The notes under the pieces were generated by a model, which worked only from the letters and a program-made list of their open reading frames with translations, searched no databases and was not told where the DNA came from. Source: Stagonosporopsis chrysanthemi (Eukaryota; Ascomycota; Dothideomycetes; Pleosporales; Didymellaceae). Taken from it: DNA of 64,000 bases. This document shows, one piece after another, positions 54,825-64,000 of the stretch (within the stretch, counting starts at the first letter, position 1; each line of letters opens with the position of its first letter). The stretch lies in contig JAFISE010000033.1 of assembly GCA_022560025.1 (NCBI GenBank), forward strand, positions 124,001-188,000. Reading direction: 5' to 3'. A program made the translations under genes and the position numbers.

Positions 54825-56251
54825 TTACTGCAGCGACTCGACAACGATGGCAGAGGCACCGCCTCCACCATTGCAGATACCGGCACAACCAATCTTGCCG
54901 TTCTTCTCCTTGAGCACATTGAGCAGGGTGGTTGTGATCCTGGCACCAGAGGCACCCAGGGCGTGACCGAGAGCCACGGCACCTCCGTGAAGGTTGACCT
55001 TGTCCTCGGTGATGCCAAGAATCTTCATGTTGGAGAGCGCAACAACGCTGAAAGCCTCGTTGATCTCGAAAGCGTCGACAGCGGAGATATCAACCTTGGC
55101 GTGCTTCAATGCCTTAGGCATGGCCAGAGAAGGTGTAGTGGTGAATTTGGAAGGGTTCTGCTCAGCATCACCCCAGCCAAGGATCTTGCCAATGGGCTTC
55201 AGGCCGTGCTTCTTGACAGCCGCTTCTGAAGCAAGGACGAGGGCAGCGGCGCCATCGGACAGCGGCGAAGCGTTCGCGGCGGTGACGGTGCCATCCTTCT
55301 TGAAGGAAGAACGAAGCGTGCGGGTCTTGGCCTCGTTGAACTACAATTGATCAGCAACCGATTACTGGACAAGATGGGTAAACATCAGGAGAGAGGGAGA
55401 CTGACGTTCTTGGGCTCATCGTCAACAGAGACGGTGACTGGGGGCTTGCCACGGCCCTGAGGGACCTCAATGGGGGCGATCTCGGCGGTGAATGAACCGG
55501 CCTCGGTAGCGGCAATGGCCTTCTTGTAGGTGCGGATGCAGTAGTCGTCCTGTTCCTCACGGGTGAAGCTGTGGTCGTCGGCGCACTCCTCACCCTGCAG
55601 ACCCATGTGCTCCTTCTTGTATGCGTCGGTGAGACCGTCCTTGAGGACACCGTCGACCAGCGACTGATCGCCGAACTTGGCACCAGTCCTCATGTTGGGG
55701 AGGTAGTGGGGCACGTTCGACATGCTCTCGGTACCGCCGGCGACGACGATATCGGCATTGCCAGTGATGATGGTCTGCGCACCGACGATGAGCGCCTTGA
55801 TCGAAGAGGCGCACACCTTGTTGATGGTGGTGGAAACGGTCGACTCGGGGAGACCAGCGCCGATGGCGCATTGGCGGGCAGGGTTCTGGCCGAGGCTGTG
55901 AAGGTTCAGTCAGTCTGAATACAAGAAGCTGTCTGGGTGTTCTTACTTTGCGGACATGACATTGCCAACAAAGACCTCCTCGACATCCTCAGGCTTCAGG
56001 CCGGCGCGCTCGACGGCAGCTGTGCAGTGTGAGACGATTTGCCTGTAGAAAATGACATGCACTTTAGCGTACCCTTGATAGCATGAGAGCCGAGTTGGAT
56101 AGCACTCAGGCTGGCGAGCGAGCTGTGCTGACAGTTAGCTAACTATCCCAGGCCCCTCATTCGGACATGCCAGCATATCAACATACCCAAGGAATTGGCC
56201 GGTCGGCGTTCGCGCTGCGGAGACGATGTAGACGGGGGGCAGAGAAGACAT
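54825..56251 (-). CDS. ERG10: cytosolic acetyl-CoA C-acetyltransferase (acetoacetyl-CoA thiolase)
   Basis: Five exons, 56251-56187, 56122-56073, 56019-55947, 55895-55406 and 55340-54825, 397 residues, standard length. The N-terminus MSSLPPVYIVSAARTPTGQF has no mitochondrial presequence, so the cytosolic form is favoured. Catalytic residues: C91 (KVCASS), H352 (LGHALGASG) and C382 (GICNGGGG). It condenses two acetyl-CoA to acetoacetyl-CoA, the first step of the mevalonate/sterol pathway. The 3' splice site before exon 3 is the second AG (ACTGCACAG); the first (TCTACAG) breaks frame. Intron 4 uses GTCAGT, a weaker donor. Divergent from SNU114. Confidence 0.95.
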
Positions 56252-56534
56252 TTTGTATATACCAGACGCGAATTGGATTGAAGACTGTGCGTGGGGTGTA
56301 GCTCCTTCTTCAACAAACAGAAGAGGACCCTTAAATGTCCCGTCCCGCCTTGCAAAAACACGCCGACTACCGGCAACAATGCACCCCTGCAGCTCACGCT
56401 ACTCAACGAACGGTGGAACGCACTGTTCTCACCGCCTCGGAGCTTGGCAAAAGTGACGCGCTACCGCCAGATTTTCGGATACCTTCAAGCCTGAGGCGCA
56501 TCGGTACATTATTGAACTCACGCGCATCGCCGCC
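56252..56534. promoter_or_regulatory. divergent promoter ERG10 / SNU114
   Basis: 283 bp between the two start codons. A TATATA-like GTATATAC lies within 20 bp of the ERG10 ATG, too close to be a TATA element. No other signal seen. Confidence 0.45.
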
Positions 56535-59500
56535 ATGGATGACCTTTACGACGAGTGAGTGCTGTCACGCAGCTGCACATGTATACGCGACTGACCTGAC
56601 ACAGGTTTGGCAACTTTATTGGAGAGGCCGAGTCCGATGAAGATGTCCAGACGAACGGTGATGGCGCAGACGCGTACGTCCTCGACGACGACGAGCACGA
56701 GGACGCGGATGCGAACGAGCAGCAGCTGATGGAGGTCGATGAAGGTCCGTCAAATGCTGTGATCCTGCACGAAGACAAGCAGTACTACCCCTCCGCGGCG
56801 GACGTATACGGCGATGATGTAGAGGTTCTGGTGCAGGAAGAGGACGCGCAGTCATTGGCGCAGCCAATTATTGCGCCAGTCGTGCAGAAGAAATTCACTG
56901 TACAGGAGACTGATCTGCCGCCCGTGCACTACTCAAGAGAGCTGTTGACAGACTTGATGAACTTTCCCGACCAGATTCGAAACATCGCAATTGCCGGACA
57001 CCTGCATCATGGCAAAACAGCATTCATGGATATGCTGGTCATGGAGACACACGACATCCAGGACCGATTGGATTACAAGAAGGGCAAGAAGAGGGAAGAG
57101 CAGCTGCGATACACCGACGTACATATTCTCGAGCGCGAACGAGGCCTATCGATCAAGGCTGCGCCAATGAGCTTGGTTTTGCAAAACACAAAGTCAAAGT
57201 CGCATCTTTTCAACATCTTGGACACACCAGGACATGTCAACTTCGCCGACGAGGTCGCCTCGTCTCTGCGCCTAGTTGACGGTGTGGTGCTGGTTGTGGA
57301 CGTCGTAGAGGGTGTGCAGGTCAATACAGAGCAAGTCATCAAGCACGCCGTGCTAGAAGATCTGCCCCTGACACTAGTGATCAACAAGATGGACCGCCTG
57401 ATCTTGGAATTGAAGCTCCCGCCGAAGGATGCCTACTTCAAGATCAAGCACGTTATCGAAGAAGTCAACACGGTCATCGAAAACACAATCCCTGGAAGAG
57501 GCGAAAGCAGACGAGTCAGCCCTGAGAAGGGCAATGTGGCGTTCGCATGCACCAGCATGCGATGGTGCTTCACAATTCAGTCTTTTGCAAAGATGTACTC
57601 AGACTTCTACCCAGGACCATCGAGATTACCAGGATTTGGCGTGCCGATGAAGGGTTTGGATGTCGACAAGTTTGCCATGCGATTATGGGGTGACATCTTC
57701 TATAACCCAGGAAGCCGCAAGTTCAGTCGCAAAGCAAAGGAGGAGGGGTCACAGCGGTCGTTCGTACACTGGATCCTGGAACCGGTCTATAAGATCTACT
57801 CGCACACACTTAGCGAAAGCTCTGCGGATCTCAAGGACACACTGGGCGCACTTGGCATCAACTTGAAACCTTCAGAGTATAAGACGGATGCGAAGGAGCT
57901 TATGCGCTTGGTCTGTCAGCAGTACTTCGGACCGTCTTCAGGCTTCGTCGATATGATTACCCAGCACGTCCCGTCACCGGCTGAAGGCGCAAAGAGGCTG
58001 CTTCAGAGGCACTACACAGGACCGCTGGATTCAAAGACCGCAGAGGCTATGGAAAAGTGTGATCAAGATGGTCCTCTTGTCGTGCACGTTACTAAGCTTT
58101 TCAACGCTACGGATGCGAAGTCGTTCACAGCTCTGGGGCGAGTCATGAGTGGTGTTGCAAAATCTCCGCAATCAGTGCGCGTTCTTGGTGAAGGCTTTAC
58201 TATTGAGGATGAGGAAGACATGGTAGTCGCCACTATCACAGACACCTGGATCGCCGAATCGCGCTACAATGTCCCCGTGAGTGGTGTGCCGGCCGGCAAC
58301 TGGGTGCTGCTTGGCGGTGTCGACAACTCGATCGTCAAGACAGCCACAATTGTTGCGTCGAAGCTTCCTGACGATGAAGATGCGTACATCTTCCGACCGA
58401 TCCGCCACTTTTTCGAGTCTGTCTTCAAGGTAGCGGTAGAGCCGATCAACCCCTCCGAACTACCCAAGATGCTGGACGGTCTCCGCAAGATCAACAAGTC
58501 CTATCCTCTCATCACCACAAAGGTTGAAGAGTCAGGGGAGCACGTTGTGCTTGGAACTGGCGAGCTGTACATGGACTGTGTCCTGCACGATCTGCGCCGA
58601 CTGTATGCCGACATGGAGATCAAGGTTTCGGATCCGGTCACAAGATTCTGCGAGACAGTCGTCGAGATGTCTGCCATCAAGTGTTACGCCATGACACCCA
58701 ACAAGAAGAACAAGCTCACCATGATTGCCGAGCCGCTGGATCCGGGTATTGCAGAGGATATTGAATCTGGCAAAGTCAACATCAAGGACCCTGTTCGTGT
58801 TGTCGGCAAGTTCTTTGAAGAGAATTATGGCTACGATTTGCTTGCGTCGCGCAACATTTGGGCCTTCGGACCCGACGACATGGGTGCGAACATCCTTCAG
58901 AACGACACATTGCCCTCAGAAGTAGACACGAAAACTCTCCGCACAGTACGTGACACGTTAAGGCAGGGTTTCAGTTGGGCAACGCGTGAAGGCCCGCTTT
59001 GTGAAGAGCCCATCCGCAACACCAAGTTCCGTATCACAGACGTCGAGCTGGCTTCTGAAGCGATCTTCCGCGGAGGCGGCCAGATCATCCCCACAAGTCG
59101 ACGAGCCTGTTACTCGAGTTTTCTTATGGCGAGCCCGAGGCTGATGGAACCGGTATATTCCTGCAGCATGACTGGACCCGCAGACACTAAGAGCAGCCTC
59201 TACACAGTGCTTGCGAGGAGGCGAGGACACGTGCTGCAAGACGGGCCAATCGCTGGCACACCGCTGTACAACGTAAGAGGACTCATTCCGGTCATCGATT
59301 CTTTCGGCTTCGAGACCGATTTGAGGGTAAGTTTGACGTACTCTTGACACCTGCATACAACACTGACGATCACACAGATCCACACGCAAGGTCAAGTATC
59401 CCTGTCTCTCGTCTTCGACCGCTGGTCCATCGTGCCCGGTGACCCTCTCGACAAGGAGATTCAGCTGCGACCTCTTGAGCCTGCCACCGCACAAGCACTC

Positions 59501-59623
59501 GCACGTGATTTTGTACTGAAGACAAGGAGAAGAAAGGGTCTAGCTGAGGACGTCACAATCAGCAAGTTCCTTGAGCCCGACCTGTTCAGAAGTTTGAAAG
59601 AGAGCGGTGTGTTGGATGGTTGA
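56535..59623 (+). CDS. SNU114: U5 snRNP GTPase Snu114 (EFTUD2)
   Basis: Three exons, 56535-56554 (20 nt, MDDLYDE), 56605-59326 and 59378-59623, 995 residues. The opening MDDLYDEFGNFIG is the conserved Snu114 start and needs the first splice. An acidic N-terminus precedes the EF-2-like GTPase: GHLHHGKT (P-loop), DTPGH (G3), NKMD (G4), then EF-2 domains II-V. The last exon provides the C-terminal HTQGQVSLSLVFDRW and the QLRPLEPATAQALARDFVL tail. Snu114 controls Brr2 and Prp8 during spliceosome activation and disassembly. The length matches the family. Confidence 0.95.
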
Positions 59624-60035
59624 TGCAGATAATGTATGATACCAAATTAGCGTTTGCGGCGTACGCGAATCGCACGAATGGCGAGACGCGACCAACCCAA
59701 AAGTGGGCGCGTGAAGAATATACCCTTCGAAGATAGCTTGAGTGTTCATTTGCTGCGCGTGCACCAACGAAGGATGGTCTGAAGTAGAATATTCTTGATT
59801 GGCAGTGAACGGAGGCTGATGCTGATCAGCGTTGATTTGCATGTTATGCAACAACCCTTCAGGTGTGACAGTGTGCCCTTCTGAAGACAAAATGGGGTAT
59901 ATATAGAGCAGCATTCTATGATTAGGTGTTGTGAGGGAAATCTAGCATTATGTCGCTGCAAGTTGTACTTTCTCTATCACAGGTTGCATAATTTCGTCAT
60001 GGGCTTCACTCAGTTTGTCCTCTCAAGTCCCTCCG
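59624..60035. other. tail-to-tail intergenic region
   Basis: 412 bp between SNU114 and the PAF-acetylhydrolase-like gene. TATATATA at about 59896, with no gene start nearby; otherwise nothing. Confidence 0.5.
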
Positions 60036-61184
60036 TCACTTACTGCGTAGGATGACCTCAGGAAATTCCCTGATCTGATCCACCGCATGAGACTGTCCCT
60101 TCAGGACAAGGTCAAGGAAGCCTGTGATGTATGACACCGTAAGATTCATCATCCTGCTTCCTTCAATCGTGCCCAACACCAGACCAACCTCCTCTGGCAA
60201 GTGTCCCTGCAACCCAAGCACCTCTGTGACGAGCGGGAAGTCCGAGAAGCTGTAGTGTGCTGTATTTCTGACCTCAAATTCTCGCTTCCACCCAGACAGC
60301 TTGGGCCAAGTCGCCTTCCACGAGGGATCTGTCTCCTGCGTCTTGTTTTCGTGGCCAATGAGCATGAACGGCTGCTGCAGGCCAGATGTGATGACGGGGT
60401 CGAACATGGATCCATCGAGATTGATACCGCCACGGATGGAGGGAATCTTCAACATTGCAGCGGCTGCAGCAGCGCCTCCGAAAGAATGTCCTACAAGAGC
60501 GATCTTACGAACAGACTGTGCACAAAATCGACCGTACCCGGGTGTGATTGTGTTCATGAAAGTCTGGTTCCCCATTTGCCGGTGCACATACGCGATGTCC
60601 TCCACGCGTGTAGCAAGCGCGAGCTCGAGCTCCGTATCGCTGAAGTCTATTCCCTTGACCAGAATACCTCCAGGAAACTCGACCACATCCGAATCGTAGG
60701 GGTGATCGATAGAAACCACGAGATATCCAGCGGCGGCAACGGATTGCAACATACTGCTGTAGAGCAGACGCGAAGTGCCCAAGGCGCCGGAGAAGAGTAC
60801 GAGCGGGAAAGAACTCCTCTTGACAGATCGATTCGTAGAAGAAATCTCCGGCTTGCACGTCTCGAGTTCTAGTGCGGGGAAAGTGCCGTTTGGAAGACCA
60901 TACGCGGCATATTGCTCGTCTTCAAACGCTGCGGTGGCTGGCGGCATGTATGCCTGCCGCTTCTTATAACGACAATTAGCAACAGGTGCGAAGACTGAGA
61001 CCATGATCTTCCGAGGGCTTCCGTCTTTGGCGAAAATGTCCAGACGTTCACTGTCGGTCAAAGCTGCGGTTGAGAGGGCCACATCGAAGTGGTGGGGTCC
61101 GATGATAGGAAGGACATTACAAGAAACTACGGGCAATGCCAAGAGCGTAAAAAAGACGTTATGAAGGAAGTTCAACGATGCCAT
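60036..61184 (-). CDS. secreted PAF-acetylhydrolase-like lipase
   Basis: Single exon, 382 residues. A signal peptide (FLHNVFFTLLALPVVSC) is followed by GPHHFDVALSTAALTD, typical of the platelet-activating-factor acetylhydrolase isoform II family. VGHSFGG carries the nucleophile S234; the acid is probably in INLDGSM and the histidine in NTAHYSFSDFP, as in the family. N-glycosylation sequons are present (NGT, NRS, NQT, NLT). Fungal members are secreted esterases/lipases of mostly unknown substrate. The gene is divergent from a Zn2Cys6 regulator. Confidence 0.85.
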   Translation of the reverse strand: MASLNFLHNVFFTLLALPVVSCNVLPIIGPHHFDVALSTAALTDSERLDIFAKDGSPRKIMVSVFAPVANCRYKKRQAYMPPATAAFEDEQYAAYGLPNGTFPALELETCKPEISSTNRSVKRSSFPLVLFSGALGTSRLLYSSMLQSVAAAGYLVVSIDHPYDSDVVEFPGGILVKGIDFSDTELELALATRVEDIAYVHRQMGNQTFMNTITPGYGRFCAQSVRKIALVGHSFGGAAAAAAMLKIPSIRGGINLDGSMFDPVITSGLQQPFMLIGHENKTQETDPSWKATWPKLSGWKREFEVRNTAHYSFSDFPLVTEVLGLQGHLPEEVGLVLGTIEGSRMMNLTVSYITGFLDLVLKGQSHAVDQIREFPEVILRSK

Positions 61185-61694
61185 CTTAGGGACCAGAGAT
61201 ATGCTTTGCAGTTGTGAGGTGGAGCAGAAAGTGGTTGATTAGCCATCCCCAAGACGGCCGGCGAATACATTTTTATAGTCTCAATGGGCTGTACAGATGC
61301 ACTGTTGCGATATTTGCAGCGCACTTTCATGTCCCAAAACGGTCTTCGAGTCGGTGCTCATAGAAAGATTGTACAGACTTCGTTCAATACACTAGGCTTA
61401 GCTTGATTTGGAAAGCGCACTAGCCGCGCCCTTTCCCTGCCTCATTTGGCTTAGCTGATCCCCACTTCACCTCCCACAATGGCCCAGCCTATGAGCATCT
61501 ACCCCGGTTTCTCTGCTATGCCATAGACCGGCCCGAGTGCAACCTGTAGGAAAGATGCACAGCCTCACGTTGACTCACGCGGTCCTAGCCAGTCGAGTTG
61601 CGGGCGAGTTTGCGCCATAATACTGCCTCTTTCTTTTTAGTCTCTTCGAAGAATCAAAGCCATCCTGCATTCACAGTACTCTCAAGACTACCAA
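61185..61694. promoter_or_regulatory. divergent promoter PAF-AH-like / Zn2Cys6 gene
   Basis: 510 bp. On the minus strand CTATAAAAA (61271-61279) lies about 90 bp upstream of the lipase ATG and could be its TATA box. Binding triplets such as CGG occur but no clear spaced palindrome was found by eye. Confidence 0.5.
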
Positions 61695-63210
61695 ATGCCG
61701 CAAATAAGCGGACCATTCGACGGTCGCAAAGCTCGAAAGAAGCGATGCGACCGTTGCGTTGAACGTCAAATCAAGGTATGGCTGAAGCATTGCGCCTCTT
61801 ACTTACGTAGTCGTCAATTGACCAACCGTTCCAGTGTGCTGGCGGACGCCCCTGTCTAAACTGCAGCAAGACCAACCATGAATGTCACACGATGATAACA
61901 CGGGAACCTACTGCTTGGGTCTTCGTTCATGCTACCAAGGCACAAGATTCGCACGACAAGCGTATGCAAAAAAGGGGAACTACCGCTTCCTTGCCTCGGC
62001 AGGCTTCTGCTACACGGAGCGATATTCATCTGACATACTTCTTTACATCGTTCTTATCGCAGAACGCATTCACGAGCGTTTCTGAACAGTTCCAAATCTC
62101 GCTCTCTGCCCTTATTCACAGCTCTGCCGGACTCCGTGATGCAATCAGCGCAATCTCCGCACTGCACCTTACTCAAGCTACAGGGGCTACTCCAGCTAAG
62201 GGCGACGATCCTGCCGCACTGCATGCGTATACCCGCTCGGTTCAGTGTATGCAAGCTAAGATTGTTTCGGGATCGATTGTACGCGACCCTGCAGCGTTGT
62301 GGACGACACTGTTATTGGGCATTTTCGAGGTAAGTGAGTATGCTCGCACTCAAATCCTGAACAGGAGATCTGCCATATTGACCACTTACAGCTGATGCGT
62401 GACCCGACCGGCACAAATTGGCTTGTGCATTTCTTGCACGGTACGAGTACTATGTTGTGCCTGCGAGGCCCTGGTATGCTGTTGCATTCGAGTAAGGAGT
62501 ACGAAACTCATCAAGCTTTCTTCGTCAGTGCGCGGATTTTTGAGATTTCTCGCGCTCTTATATACACTGAATCGACCTTCCTTACCACACCGGAGTGGAG
62601 TGCCGCAGTCGAGACATACTGGACGCAGCATCCAACCGCCTGGACGCCTAAGGAGGCCTTGTTCGATATACTGCCACAATTTGTAGACCTGGCCATGCGG
62701 ACTTCTGCCTTTGTTGTTGACGTTCAGAGCGAGCCAGGCCAGAGACATCACACTGCGGCTTCGTTGGCGCAGGAGGGCCTTGTTCTGGAATCCAAACTTT
62801 GTGACTGGTATACGACTTTCTCTTCTTGGACCTCAATCATGTCCGACAATAGCGGACCTGACTCGGAGCTCAGTATTGCACTGCTCTACTACTATACCAT
62901 CTCCATCTACCTTGATGGCCTCTTCTCTTACCATGCACCATTCACAATATCGTCAGCACCCACTTCTCCGATGTTGAGCCGCGCTGTAGTCGAGACATAC
63001 GTGGAAAGTATCCTTACCTTGAGCCAAGGATTGTTGGCTCAAGGATGTGCAGGTATTCTGCTATTCTTTCCGCTGCGAGTCGCAGGTGCACGTGCTTGGG
63101 ACCCGGAATCTCGACTGAGCATACTGCGGATACTGAGTTTGATAACGCAAAGGGGATTTACTGTCGCTCAGTCCTTTGTGACTGACCTGAGCGATCTATG
63201 GGGAATCTAA
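61695..63210 (+). CDS. Zn2Cys6 fungal transcription factor
   Basis: Three exons, 61695-61775, 61835-62329 and 62392-63210, 464 residues. The zinc cluster is split by intron 1 and fits C-x2-C-x6-C-x5-C-x2-C-x6-C (C18 to C44: CDRCVERQIK then CAGGRPCLNC). The rest is the acidic fungal specific middle region (DUF3468-type): FFTSFLSQNAFTS, ALHAYTRSVQ, LLLGIFE then LMRDPTGTNWLVH. Intron 2 uses CTTACAG; an earlier ACAG would make a 35-nt intron and is unlikely. Such proteins usually regulate neighbouring metabolic genes; the divergent lipase is a candidate target. No linker coiled coil is evident after the zinc cluster. Confidence 0.88.
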
Positions 63211-64000
63211 CTAAGGTCAAAACACATTGCGCCCAGACTCGGTACACATCGAATGCGGGGCAGTGATCGAAGCAATCAAGCATCGGATATTACGGAAGAA
63301 GAAACCACAAGATAGGATAGATCAGAGCAGGAGCCATGTAGCCTATCGAGCAGAGCAAGTCGACCTGTCAAGCCTCGCATCGAGTACACGGGTGACGTAA
63401 GTAGCGTACGCTAACGGTGACATCGCGGCTCTGCAAACAAGTTCTAACTGCACTGAGTAACAGTACACGCGACCTCCTTCCACACTCGTCGTTCGGCCGA
63501 CCTTCCGAACTAGCCCCCGCCCCCAGATCTACATTGCTTGTAATGCTAAGCTCTGCTTTGCTTCTCTTACAACGTGCGGAAGCAACAACTAATAGTTCTT
63601 TTGGTATCATGGCAAGTACGACGCTCAGGGAGGCCTTTGATGGTGCCGACCGACAGACTCCGAATGTGACATCACTTCTGGTGGGCACATCTGGCCAAGG
63701 ACTTACGAGGTCAAGAACCGGTTGACAGTGACAAGACTCAAGAGATTGGCGCAGCAGAGGAGGCTTCGTAATCCTCCGCGTAACGGAAAGCTTGGTACAG
63801 ATCTTCCGTACAGCCTCATTCGACACGCCACATGTGCTTTGGCTGGAGCAATGCTATTGATAGACACTGCAAGGTTCCCCACATGCTGCCAACACCAGTA
63901 CACAGCCGCTATGCTGTCGATCTCCTTGGAGCCGCGTGTGTGGGGGGTTGTATAAAGCTCACGTAGTTTCTGGTGAATCTGCCACACCAACAACTATCAC
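63211..64000. other. right edge, no gene recognised
   Basis: About 790 bp. Overlapping 100-150-residue frames on both strands show no ordered composition or family motif. A minus-strand gene might enter from beyond the window, but I cannot support it. Confidence 0.4.

Noticed and set aside
63368..63826. Opposed ORFs of 102 and 152 codons at the right edge
   Set aside because: Mutual overlap, no motif, no splice signals tied to a family.

Overview
The window is nuclear DNA of a filamentous ascomycete (Pezizomycotina; Dothideomycetes is my best guess, not proven). Reasons: gene-dense layout on both strands, about 50-bp GT-AG introns with CTAAC/CTGAC-type branch sites, fungus-specific families (fungal rhodopsin-type 7TM, Pal1, Env7 kinase, Zn2Cys6 regulator, DUF726/Mil1) and a PNP-NACHT-ankyrin NLR. 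Exon borders were worked out by hand from splice signals, reading frame and family fit; the total coding length of every spliced model is a multiple of three.

Layout. 0-5.6 kb: a three-exon protein with a CxxC/CxxC module, a GFA-family enzyme and an unknown protein. 5.6-8.3 kb: a gene-poor tract with two alanine tRNA genes. One, tRNA-Ala(CGC), appears to be interrupted three times, twice by sequences with the hallmarks of spliceosomal introns. 8.3-17.4 kb: Env7/STK16-type kinase, fungal rhodopsin-like 7TM protein, spliceosomal helicase Prp16, and Pwp1 (divergent from Prp16 over 93 bp). 17.4-31.4 kb: long leader plus a conserved unknown protein, mitochondrial ribosomal protein mL54, a membrane protein with a degenerate alpha/beta-hydrolase domain, PP2A methylesterase Ppe1, Utp23, and a Mil1/TMCO4-like DUF726 protein. 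32.1-36.1 kb: the NLR. 37-48 kb: Pal1, Usb1, a predicted HTH protein, GPALPP1-like, Vps8. 48.9-53.7 kb: an accessory-looking, all-minus-strand group: ketopantoate-reductase-like protein, heme aldoxime dehydratase, secreted GH16 glucanase. 54.8-63.2 kb: Erg10 thiolase, Snu114, a secreted PAF-acetylhydrolase-like protein and a Zn2Cys6 regulator; the right edge is empty.

Themes. Many genes serve RNA maturation: Prp16 and Snu114 (spliceosome), Usb1 (U6 3' end), Pwp1 and Utp23 (pre-rRNA), mL54 (mitoribosome). Accessory functions sit between them: the NLR (candidate non-self recognition/cell death), the aldoxime dehydratase pair, the glucanase and the 7TM protein. The two most unusual items are the multiply interrupted tRNA-Ala(CGC) and the NLR, whose near-identical ankyrin repeats differ partly by RIP-type transitions.
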